7,351 nt of DNA, taken from positions 1-7,351 of the forward strand of contig JAVBYP010000219.1 in the NCBI GenBank assembly GCA_030823965.1, given 5' to 3'. How positions within the stretch are numbered: the first letter of the stretch is position 1; every line of letters begins with the position of its first letter. The notes under the pieces were generated by a model. That model was not told the origin of the DNA. It made no database searches and saw only the letters and a list, made by a program, of their open reading frames with translations. Both the position numbers and the translations under genes were made by a program. This document shows positions 1 to 5,877 of the stretch, one piece after another. The DNA is from Sideroxydans sp. (GTDB lineage: Bacteria > Pseudomonadota > Gammaproteobacteria > Burkholderiales > Gallionellaceae).

Positions 1-159
1 GACGTTGCCGGTGTTGGGGGGTATCTCCGGTTGATACAGAATGACTTCGAACATGAGAAACGCCTTGATGGATATTGTGAAAAGCCTTGTCAGGAAACGG
101 GAAAACAGCTAACTTTCGCCCCGTTTGTTGGATGTGATGGAATAACTTCAGGGGGAATT
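1..159. other. leader before mshE; no gene assigned
   Basis: No gene can be named here. On the + strand, frame 2 closes with TGA at 32-34 and frame 3 with TGA at 42-44, so either could be the last few codons of an upstream gene (in other MSHA loci usually mshN). Frame 1 is open through the whole stretch and runs into mshE. That would allow a TTG start at 31, but the 43 extra residues look unlike any part of the MshE family. An imperfectly placed inverted repeat, AAACGGG (95-101) and CCCGTTT (120-126), has an 18-nt loop and no T-tract, so it is not a convincing terminator. I see no good -35/-10 pair. Confidence 0.4.
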
Positions 160-1863
160 ATGGCGCGTCCGGAAAAAGTTCGCTTGGGCGACTTGCTGGT
201 ACAGCAAAAACTCATATCGCTCGACCAGTTGCAGTTTGCGTTGGATCAGCAGAAACGCACGGGCCGAAAACTGGGTCGCGTGCTGGTGGACAATGGCTTC
301 ATCACTGAGGATCAGATATCTGAAGCGTTGGCTAAGCAGCTTAGCATCCCCTACATCAATCTTAAGTATTACAACCCCAACTTAGAGATCGTGCGTCGCT
401 TGCCTGAGAATCAGGCACGTCGCTTCCGTGCCATCGCACTGGAAGAGCGTAACGGGGCTTTACTCATCGGCATGACCGATCCGACCGACCTCTTCGCATT
501 CGACGAGATATCTCGCATCCTCAAGCGAGACATCGACGTGGCAGTGGTCACTGAAGGTCAACTGCTTGAGACCATCGATCGCGTCTATCGCCGTACCGAT
601 GAGATCAGCGGTCTGGCGCGCGAGATATCCGAAGACTTGGGCGAGGGTTACATCGACTTTGGTGCGCTGAGTGACACCGTTGGTACGGAAGAAGCGCCTG
701 TCGTGAAGCTGTTGCAGACCATGTTCGAAGATGCGGCTCAAGTCGGCGCATCCGACGTCCACATCGAACCGCAGGAGACACGTTTACAGATCCGTTTCCG
801 CATCGACGGCGCACTGCACTTGCAGACGGAAGCCGATAGCAAGATCGCCGCTTCTATCGCTTTGCGCTTGAAACTGATGTCAGGTCTGGATATCTCTGAG
901 AAACGCTTGCCACAAGACGGACGCTTCAATATTCGCGTCAGAGAGCAAGCGGTGGATGTGCGTATCTCCACCATGCCTACCCAATATGGTGAGTCAGTCG
1001 TCATGCGTCTGCTGAACCAAAGTGGCAGCTTCCTTACGCTCGATAAGTTGGGTATGCCGCCTGTGATGTTGAAACGCTTCCGAGAGATCATCCAGCGTAG
1101 CAACGGTATGGTGCTGGTCACAGGTCCGACTGGTTCAGGTAAGACGACCACTCTGTACGCAGGTTTAGCCGAGATCAATACCGTCGATCAGAAGATCATC
1201 ACGGTCGAAGACCCCGTTGAATATCGCTTGCCAGGCATCAACCAGGTGCAGGTGAACGAGAAGATCGAACTCACCTTCTCTAAGGTGTTGCGTTCTGCCA
1301 TGCGGCAAGACCCAGATGTCATCCTCATCGGTGAGATGCGCGATGCCGAAACTGCACAGATCGGTATGCGCGCCGCGATGACGGGTCACTTGGTTTTCTC
1401 CACCCTACACACTCGCGATTCTGCGGGTACCCTGTTCCGTTTGGTGGACATGGATGTGCCGAAATACATGGTGGCATCGTCGGTGCAGGCGGTCTTGGCT
1501 CAGCGCTTGTTGCGCCGTGTGTGCGAAAGTTGCAGTGAAGTTCATCAGCCTACGCCTCAGGAAGTGGAGTGGCTTGAGTCGGAGGGTGTGGCGCGCGGTG
1601 AGTGGGGTACGCTGATGCATGGTCGTGGTTGTTCACACTGTAACGGCACTGGCTACCACGGACGCATGGGCGTTTACGAGATGCTGGAGATGAACCAAGC
1701 ATTGGTCGATGCCGCTGCGCATGAAGACAATACCCAGTTCATGCAGGCTGCCCGTAACTACCTCAAGGGCAAGACCTTGGTGGATGCAGCATTGAACGAA
1801 ATGAAGCAGGGACATACCAGTGTCGCCGAAGTCATGCGCATCAGTAACCAAGTAGAGGATTAA
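160..1863 (+). CDS. mshE: MSHA pilus assembly ATPase MshE (PilB/GspE family)
   Basis: Cytoplasmic hexameric ATPase that powers pilus extension by driving the MshG platform. The ATG at 160 is chosen because a GGGGG ribosome site lies 6-7 nt upstream and the protein then begins, as in the family, with MARPEKVRLGDLL; this gives 567 residues, the usual size. Residues 8-31 and 37-60 are two copies of the RLGxLL...LxxALxxQ pattern that defines the MshEN domain, known in Vibrio MshE to bind cyclic di-GMP. The ATPase core shows Walker A GPTGSGKTT (322-330), an Asp box VEDPVE (349-354), Walker B with catalytic Glu392 in LIGEMRD, and a His box TGHLVFSTLH (408-417). Four cysteines, 455/458 and 491/494, form the zinc-type C-M domain that marks extension rather than retraction ATPases. 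The stop is followed 2 nt later by mshG. Family assignment is firm; c-di-GMP binding is inferred from the motif. Confidence 0.95.
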   Translation: MARPEKVRLGDLLVQQKLISLDQLQFALDQQKRTGRKLGRVLVDNGFITEDQISEALAKQLSIPYINLKYYNPNLEIVRRLPENQARRFRAIALEERNGALLIGMTDPTDLFAFDEISRILKRDIDVAVVTEGQLLETIDRVYRRTDEISGLAREISEDLGEGYIDFGALSDTVGTEEAPVVKLLQTMFEDAAQVGASDVHIEPQETRLQIRFRIDGALHLQTEADSKIAASIALRLKLMSGLDISEKRLPQDGRFNIRVREQAVDVRISTMPTQYGESVVMRLLNQSGSFLTLDKLGMPPVMLKRFREIIQRSNGMVLVTGPTGSGKTTTLYAGLAEINTVDQKIITVEDPVEYRLPGINQVQVNEKIELTFSKVLRSAMRQDPDVILIGEMRDAETAQIGMRAAMTGHLVFSTLHTRDSAGTLFRLVDMDVPKYMVASSVQAVLAQRLLRRVCESCSEVHQPTPQEVEWLESEGVARGEWGTLMHGRGCSHCNGTGYHGRMGVYEMLEMNQALVDAAAHEDNTQFMQAARNYLKGKTLVDAALNEMKQGHTSVAEVMRISNQVED

Positions 1864-1865
1864 GC

Positions 1866-3101
1866 GTGCCTGTCTTCACATACAAAGGTCGCAGTGGTCG
1901 TGGTGACTTGGTGCAGGGTTCGCTAGAAGGTGCTGATAGCGGTGTGATCGCTGATCAATTGATCAATACCGGCATCACACCGATCGAGATCAAGGTCTCG
2001 CGCAGTAGCGCTAACAAATCTGGGACTCCCAGCCTTTGGAGACGATTGTCACAAGACCAGAGCGTCGACCCGCTGGAAGTGATGTTGTTCTCGCGCCAGA
2101 TGTACACCCTGCTCAAGGCGGGGGTGCCCATCATGCGGGCGCTGGCCGGACTTCAGGAATCAACCCAGAATCAGTTGTTCGCAACCATGATCCAAGATTT
2201 GCGCGAGAGTCTGGATAGTGGTCGCGAATTATCTACGGCGATGCGGCGTCATCCCAAAGTCTTCTCTCACTTCTACGTGAGTATGGTGCAAGTGGGGGAG
2301 ATGACAGGTATGTTGGATCAGACCTTCATGCGTCTGTATGAGCATCTAGAATTCGAGAAAGACATGCGCGAACGCATCAAGTCGGCCTTGCGCTATCCGA
2401 CCTTCGTGGTGATCGCGATGGCAATCGCCTTGGTGATCGTCAATATTTTTGTCATCCCCGCCTTTGCAAAGGTGTTCGAGGGTTTTCATACCGAGCTCCC
2501 GATGATGACCAAGGTCTTGCTTGGTTTCTCGCACTTCATGGTGGCGAGCTGGCCGGTTCTTTTGGCCATTCTCATCGGTGCCGTGGTCGGATTCCGGTCA
2601 TGGGTCAAAACAGTGGATGGTCGCTATAAATGGGATCGCTACAAATTCAACTTGCCCATCGCTGGTCCCATCATTAAAAAAGCCACGTTGGCTCGATTCG
2701 CCCGTAGTTTGGCGTTGTCGTTCAAAAGTGGCATCCCCATCGTGCAGGCACTCAATACCGTCGGCATGGTGGTGGATAACGAATTCATGCGAAGCAAAGT
2801 CGAACAGATGCGAGATGGCGTGGAGCGCGGTGAAAGCATCCTGCGCACTGCGCATGCAACGGGAGTGTTCAATCCAACTGTGATGCAGATGATCGCCGTG
2901 GGCGAAGAGACGGGCGATATGGACGGCCTCATGTTCGAGGTGGCGGGTATGTACGAGCGCGATGTGGAATATGAGGTCAAGAACCTGAGTGCTCAGATCG
3001 AACCCATCATGATTGTTGGTCTGGGCGGGATGGTACTGGTACTGGCACTGGGTATCTTCCTGCCAATGTGGGACCTAGGGCAGGCGGCCTTGCACAAATG
3101 A
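1866..3101 (+). CDS. mshG: MSHA pilus inner-membrane platform protein MshG (PilC/GspF family)
   Basis: Polytopic inner-membrane protein that couples the MshE motor to insertion of pilin subunits into the fibre. It starts at GTG 1866, with GAGGA inside the end of mshE as the ribosome site about 7 nt upstream, and is 411 residues long, the normal length for PilC/GspF proteins. The opening (PVFTYKGRSGRGDLVQGSLE) is typical of the family. Two T2SSF helical domains are visible, roughly residues 70-195 and 273-396; each has the family's LxxLLxxGxP-type start (FSRQMYTLLKAGVPIMRAL; FARSLALSFKSGIPIVQAL) and a GExTGxxD-type segment. Membrane segments fall near 179-200, 225-245 and 381-402. The TGA stop overlaps the next gene's start. 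Nothing looks broken. Confidence 0.94.
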   Translation: MPVFTYKGRSGRGDLVQGSLEGADSGVIADQLINTGITPIEIKVSRSSANKSGTPSLWRRLSQDQSVDPLEVMLFSRQMYTLLKAGVPIMRALAGLQESTQNQLFATMIQDLRESLDSGRELSTAMRRHPKVFSHFYVSMVQVGEMTGMLDQTFMRLYEHLEFEKDMRERIKSALRYPTFVVIAMAIALVIVNIFVIPAFAKVFEGFHTELPMMTKVLLGFSHFMVASWPVLLAILIGAVVGFRSWVKTVDGRYKWDRYKFNLPIAGPIIKKATLARFARSLALSFKSGIPIVQALNTVGMVVDNEFMRSKVEQMRDGVERGESILRTAHATGVFNPTVMQMIAVGEETGDMDGLMFEVAGMYERDVEYEVKNLSAQIEPIMIVGLGGMVLVLALGIFLPMWDLGQAALHK

Positions 3102-3670
3102 TGGAGAGAATCGATGAACGGCGATGCGTGGTACGTCAAACGGATGATTTTACTCAATCCTCAAAAGGCTTCACCCTCATTGAGCTCATCGTGGTCATCA
3201 TCATCATCGTGGTGTTGGCAGGGATCTTCTTGACACGAGTCCCTATATATCAAGAGCAGGCCGAAAAGGCCGCCATGCAACAAGTGGAAGGTGCGCTTCA
3301 GAGCGCCTTGGTCTTGCGCTACGGTGCGTTGATGACTCGCGGAGCGGCGAATGAAAGAGAGTTGAGCATCCTTGCGACCGACAACCCCATCACTTGGTTG
3401 CAAAAGATGCCGCCCAATTATAAGGGTGAATATTACGATCCAAGCCCGCGCTCAGTTGCCCCAGGCAACTGGATGTTCGATCTCAAGTCGCGCGAACTCA
3501 TTTACGTCATAGATCACGCTGATTATTTCAAGCCGGGAAAAGACGGCAAGAATTGGATACGCTTTCGCGTGCATGTTGATTACGAAAAGATACTAGGTAG
3601 TCCAGATTCAGGCAAAGAATTGGTCTCCACCTTGTTTGAATCCACAGAGCCTTATCATTGGCTAGATTGA
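3098..3670 (+). CDS. class III prepilin-like protein in the mshF/mshB position
   Basis: A pilin-like protein of about 190 residues, probably a minor pilin or assembly factor anchored in the inner membrane. It carries a clear prepilin peptidase site, KG|FTLIEL, with Glu at +5 and a hydrophobic helix IVVIIIIVVLAGIF. The following soluble part has a charged helix (QEQAEKAAMQQVEGAL), then a globular domain with WLQKMPPNYKGEY and PGNWMFDLKSRELIYVI, a pattern I associate with pilin-like proteins of other MSHA loci. It differs from Vibrio MshB, so no symbol is given. The start is uncertain: ATG 3098 overlaps the mshG stop as ATGA, ATG 3101 as TGATG, and both give a leader of 23-24 residues with no obvious ribosome site. 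A better ribosome site (GGAGAG, 3103-3108) serves an ATG at 3114 in another frame. The end abuts the next membrane-protein gene. Confidence 0.8.
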   Translation: MMERIDERRCVVRQTDDFTQSSKGFTLIELIVVIIIIVVLAGIFLTRVPIYQEQAEKAAMQQVEGALQSALVLRYGALMTRGAANERELSILATDNPITWLQKMPPNYKGEYYDPSPRSVAPGNWMFDLKSRELIYVIDHADYFKPGKDGKNWIRFRVHVDYEKILGSPDSGKELVSTLFESTEPYHWLD

Positions 3671-3672
3671 GT

Positions 3673-4296
3673 ATGCATCCACTTATCGAATCGTGGTTCT
3701 TCCAATCGGCGATCATCTTTCTCCTCGTTGGAAGCGTAGCAGGTTTACTGGTAGGTGCACTTTTGGTGTTTAGGCCGCAACTTTTCGATTCATTGAGTTT
3801 GGTGCTCAACCGTTGGATATCCACGCGCTCCATGGATAAGTCGTTGGAAAGCAGTTTCTCTTTAGACCCGTGGTTGTACCGTTATCGGCACTGGACAGGG
3901 GCCGCCATCCTACTGGGTGCTTTGTTCGTCTTGTTCTATTTCACCGTGCGATTGGATAGGGTTGCCACCATAGAGGGGCTAGCCAAGCACTTCAATTACT
4001 ACCCGTCGATTGTGGGTGGTTTGTTGGATGCCTTGGTATTGAGTTCATTGTTGGGCGCGCTGTGCGCTCTCTTTGTCGCATTGAGCATGATGTTTCGCCC
4101 TAGTCTTTTGCGTGGTTTTGAAGACAGTGCCAATCAGTGGTTGTCGCTACGTAGAGCGCTCAAACCGATGGAAGTGCCGCGTGACAATATGGAGAGATAT
4201 GTACAGCGTCACACCCGTCAAGTTGGCCTATTCTTGCTGATAGGTAGTCTATATACCTTGGTGTTGCTGACCTATTGGATGACCTACGTAGGATGA
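3673..4296 (+). CDS. unrecognised four-helix membrane protein with internal duplication, in the pilus operon
   Basis: I do not recognise this family. ATG 3673 lies 2 nt after the previous stop and gives 207 residues; an in-frame TTG at 3658 inside the previous gene is possible but less likely, and no strong ribosome site is seen, suggesting translational coupling. Hydrophobic segments lie near residues 9-33, 74-92, 114-140 and 184-205, with a long polar loop after the first and third. The protein is two copies of one module about 108 residues apart: FRP (33-35 and 141-143), N-x-W-x-S-x-R (46-52 and 154-160), RH (72-73 and 179-180) and a final LLxGxL helix (80-84 and 188-193). An even number of helices puts both ends on the same side, and the two polar loops too. 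It is not pilin-like and lacks catalytic motifs. From its position it probably helps pilus assembly or anchoring; that is inference only. Confidence 0.8.
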   Translation: MHPLIESWFFQSAIIFLLVGSVAGLLVGALLVFRPQLFDSLSLVLNRWISTRSMDKSLESSFSLDPWLYRYRHWTGAAILLGALFVLFYFTVRLDRVATIEGLAKHFNYYPSIVGGLLDALVLSSLLGALCALFVALSMMFRPSLLRGFEDSANQWLSLRRALKPMEVPRDNMERYVQRHTRQVGLFLLIGSLYTLVLLTYWMTYVG

Positions 4297-4453
4297 GAAT
4301 GGATCGACCGTTCGTCGAAAATCACCTACCGTTCATGAGAGTTTTGGTGATAATTGCTTGCTAACGCCGTGATTATTCGAGTACATTGGCGTCCGCTTGT
4401 GGCATGACTCCGTTGCGATGGGGTATAAAATAAGCTGATGAAGTGAAATCAAC

Positions 4454-4467
4454 GGAGCTGCGGCTCC
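4454..4467 (+). promoter_or_regulatory. short hairpin in mshA 5' leader
   Basis: GGAGC and GCTCC form a perfect 5-bp stem around a TGCG loop, ending about 9 nt before the mshA ribosome site. It could protect the 5' end of the abundant pilin mRNA or position the ribosome, but a stem this short can occur by chance. Confidence 0.35.
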
Positions 4468-4476
4468 ATTATCTCT

Positions 4477-4483
4477 AGGAGAG
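4477..4483 (+). promoter_or_regulatory. strong ribosome binding site of mshA
   Basis: AGGAGAG, with the GGAG core 6 nt before the ATG at 4488. It is the best ribosome site in the pilus genes apart from that before the GTG at 5878, as expected for the major structural subunit. Confidence 0.8.
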
Positions 4484-4487
4484 TGAA

Positions 4488-4910
4488 ATGAAGAAACAAC
4501 AAGGTTTTACACTGATCGAACTGATCGTGGTCATCGTGATTTTGGGTATCTTGGCGGCGACTGCTTTGCCAAAGTTTGTGGGTCTTAGTGAGCAGGCTCG
4601 AGTTGCTACCTTGAATGCAATCAAGGGTTCTGCACAATCGGCATCAAACATGGCGTATGGTACTGCACTGGCTAAAGGTGTTGATGTAAATGCTGCTACC
4701 GCCACGATGACTGTCACAGGTGTTGGCACTGTAAACTTGGTTTATGGGTACCCAGCAACTACATCAATCAATAGTTTGCTGCAAGACGCTGCTGGTGCTA
4801 CCTATACAACTGACACATGGTCGCTTCAGACTGGTTGCACATTGCAGTATGTTGAGTCGGCCGCTTCTGGCGTAGTGCCAACTTATGTCACCACTACATC
4901 GGGTTGTTAA
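4488..4910 (+). CDS. mshA: major MSHA pilin MshA (class III/type IVa prepilin)
   Basis: Structural subunit of the pilus shaft, made as a 140-residue prepilin, inserted in the inner membrane, cleaved and N-methylated by a prepilin peptidase, then polymerised by MshE/MshG. The leader is very short and basic (MKKQQG), followed by FTLIELIVVIVILGILAATA with Glu at mature +5, and LPKFVGLSEQARVATLNAIKG, the classic MshA helix with the helix-bending Pro at mature +22. The C-terminal domain is small and rich in Thr, Ala and Ser, and two cysteines (117 and 140, the very last residue) would close the D-region loop by a disulfide. The start is set by the strong AGGAGAG site. Isolation between a long leader and an intrinsic terminator suggests it is expressed above its neighbours. 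Its position between pilin-like genes and before mshC supports the symbol. Confidence 0.93.
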   Translation: MKKQQGFTLIELIVVIVILGILAATALPKFVGLSEQARVATLNAIKGSAQSASNMAYGTALAKGVDVNAATATMTVTGVGTVNLVYGYPATTSINSLLQDAAGATYTTDTWSLQTGCTLQYVESAASGVVPTYVTTTSGC

Positions 4911-4995
4911 GGAGATGCGGTAAGGGGCTAGCTTGAATTAAAAAGCAGCAATCCCTTGCTCATTCTCTGAAGTTGAACGAGTTATCGTAATACGC
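4911..4995 (+). other. 3' untranslated region of mshA
   Basis: No gene is visible. CCCTTGC at 4953-4959 is the exact complement of GCAAGGG at 4994-5000, the latter overlapping the 5' arm of the terminator that follows. It could fold an alternative stem with a 34-nt loop. Confidence 0.5.
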
Positions 4996-5024
4996 AAGGG
5001 AGGCTTCGGCCTCCTTTGTTTTTT
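4996..5024 (+). terminator. rho-independent terminator after mshA
   Basis: GGAGGC and GCCTCC pair perfectly around a stable TTCG tetraloop, extended by one G-T and two A-T pairs (4996-4998 with 5015-5017) to 9 bp, followed by six T residues at 5019-5024. It separates the major pilin transcript from the minor-pilin genes; read-through is possible. Confidence 0.88.
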
Positions 5025-5040
5025 GTGGGCTTGATGCATT

Positions 5041-5049
5041 TGTTACAAT
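5041..5049 (+). promoter_or_regulatory. candidate extended -10 promoter for mshC-D-O-P
   Basis: TGTTACAAT matches the extended -10 pattern TGnTAnAAT and sits 17 nt after the terminator. No convincing -35 is seen, which extended -10 promoters tolerate. Transcription would start near 5056, leaving a leader of about 35 nt before the ATG at 5090 and ruling out the ATG at 5048 as a start on this transcript. Confidence 0.5.
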
Positions 5050-5089
5050 GCGACCCGCACGAATTTTGAGTGGTCAATATGGATTAGCC

Positions 5090-5656
5090 ATGCAAGTAAA
5101 TATCCAACAAATCGCAGTGATCAAGCAAGATGGCGGGGCTAATCTCGGCACTGATGCAGCGAGGTGTCTGAAAGTTGGGAAGTCTAAATATCAATCCGGC
5201 TTCACCATGGTGGAGCTCATCACCGTGATGGTGATAGTGGGCATCTTGTCGGTGGCGGTGTTGCCTAGGTTTTTTGATGCAAATACATTTCAGAGTCGCG
5301 GCTTCAACGATCAAGTGATTTCGAGTTTGCGTTACGCGCAAAAAGTGGCCATCGCAAAGCATCGCTTTGTGTGCGTGACTATCGCCACAAACACAATTTT
5401 ATTGTCCCAAGGTGCGACTAATGCTTGTGGCGACCCGTTGCCAAAAATTTTTGATGGGGGCAATGATTGCAATGCTTTGCACAATGGTGAGTATTGTGTG
5501 GCTGCGCCCAATGGCGTGAACGTGGGTGCAACAGTTTTAAGTTTTGATGCACTTGGTAGGCCTAGTTCGATGCAATGCATCACAGTGAGTGGCAATAACA
5601 CCGTCAAAGTAGAAGCCGAGACTGGCTATGTACATAGTGTTGCGGTGTGTCCATGA
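5090..5656 (+). CDS. mshC: MSHA minor prepilin MshC
   Basis: Minor pilin/pseudopilin of the pilus, probably part of a priming or tip complex. The cleavage site is SG|FTMVEL with Glu at +5, then a hydrophobic helix ITVMVIVGILSVAVLPRFF, followed by the GspH/MshC-like segment SLRYAQKVAIAKHRFVCVTI and the closing VKVEAETGYVH typical of the family. The mature domain has six cysteines, an even number suited to disulfides in the periplasm. ATG 5090 is preferred (188 residues) because the upstream ATG 5048 overlaps a -10 element; even so the leader would be 37 residues, long for this class, and no ribosome site is evident. GTG 5117 would shorten the leader to 28. The stop TGA overlaps an ATG (5653) in the mshD frame. 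Family sure, start uncertain. Confidence 0.85.
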   Translation: MQVNIQQIAVIKQDGGANLGTDAARCLKVGKSKYQSGFTMVELITVMVIVGILSVAVLPRFFDANTFQSRGFNDQVISSLRYAQKVAIAKHRFVCVTIATNTILLSQGATNACGDPLPKIFDGGNDCNALHNGEYCVAAPNGVNVGATVLSFDALGRPSSMQCITVSGNNTVKVEAETGYVHSVAVCP

Positions 5657-5741
5657 GAACCGCCAAGGTTTCAATCGAGGAAAAGACAAGCTGGATGCGG
5701 CGCTGGAGAAGATCAAGCGCGGAGAAGACCCAAATGAATGA
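5628..5741 (+). CDS. possible small ORF overlapping the end of mshC (37 aa)
   Basis: A 37-codon frame from ATG 5628 to TGA 5739-5741 begins inside the end of mshC. I do not recognise the product. Its second half, KLDAALEKIKRGEDPNE, reads as a natural charged amphipathic helix, whereas the overlapping mshD frame reads SWMRRWRRSS there, which looks out of frame. Its stop overlaps an ATG at 5734 in the mshD frame as ATGAATGA, an arrangement that fits coupled translation, or a frameshifted remnant of one longer small gene. The ribosome site is weak (GAGA about 7 nt upstream). Existence as a real protein is uncertain. Confidence 0.28.
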   Translation: MYIVLRCVHENRQGFNRGKDKLDAALEKIKRGEDPNE

Positions 5742-5877
5742 ATCGGAAAATGGGGGTATGCGCGTATTGTCTGAAGCAGTCATGCTGGCGCGCCTGAACA
5801 GATCCGATGAGATGAGAAAGTTCGTTATAGAGATATGGAAGCAGAATCCCGCGCTTGCAAAGCAAGGAGGAGTGCGT
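5657..5877 (+). other. ambiguous 221-nt stretch between mshC and mshD
   Basis: Annotation pipelines would probably absorb this into mshD because the mshD frame is open from GTG 5647/ATG 5653. Taken that way, MshD would carry about 90 cytoplasmic residues before its cleavage site, far longer than known prepilin leaders. From ATG 5734 the frame encodes 48 residues including VLSEAVMLARLNRSDEMRK and FVIEIWKQNPALAK, which look like true amphipathic helices, then continues without a stop through the GTG at 5878. It may be a small gene that lost its stop, a leader peptide, or an unusual MshD extension. I cannot name it. Confidence 0.4.
5864..5870 (+). promoter_or_regulatory. consensus ribosome binding site deciding the mshD start
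   Basis: AAGGAGG is a full Shine-Dalgarno match and lies 7 nt before GTG 5878, inside the open frame from upstream. This favours independent initiation of mshD there. Confidence 0.75.

Larger units (their letters stand above)
4297..4487 (+). promoter_or_regulatory. mshA leader region with candidate promoter
   Basis: A 191-nt gap before the major pilin, unusual in this packed locus, so mshA may be transcribed from its own promoter. The best -10 candidate is TATAAA(AT) at 4424-4431; no good -35 lies at 16-18 nt upstream (TTGTGG at 4397 is 21 nt away), so an activator or another sigma factor may be needed. Further upstream ACCGTTC occurs twice and ATCACC/GGTGAT form a short inverted repeat; neither is long enough to name an operator. 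The sigma-54-like TGGCAT...TTGC near 4400-4416 has the wrong spacing. Confidence 0.4.

Noticed and set aside
95..126. Terminator before mshE from AAACGGG/CCCGTTT
   Set aside because: Seven base pairs with an 18-nt loop and no T-tract; too weak to call.
31..159. N-terminal extension of mshE from TTG 31
   Set aside because: The extra 43 residues do not resemble the MshE N-terminus, and ATG 160 has a good GGGGG ribosome site and begins the MshEN motif at the expected place.
738..1178. 146-residue minus-strand frame inside mshE
   Set aside because: Shadow of a strongly conserved ATPase region; no independent evidence.
4400..4416. Sigma-54 promoter TGGCAT...TTGC before mshA
   Set aside because: The GG and GC elements are two bases too far apart for a -24/-12 promoter; a second candidate just upstream (TGGCG...TTG, near 4386) is one base short and lacks the final C.
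4424..4441. FliA-type (sigma-28) promoter with GCTGATGA
   Set aside because: The -10 resembles GCCGATAA but there is no TAAA-like element 11 nt upstream.
4297..4487. c-di-GMP riboswitch in the mshA leader
   Set aside because: Looked for because of the MshEN link; no GEMM-like conserved segments or paired stems are seen.
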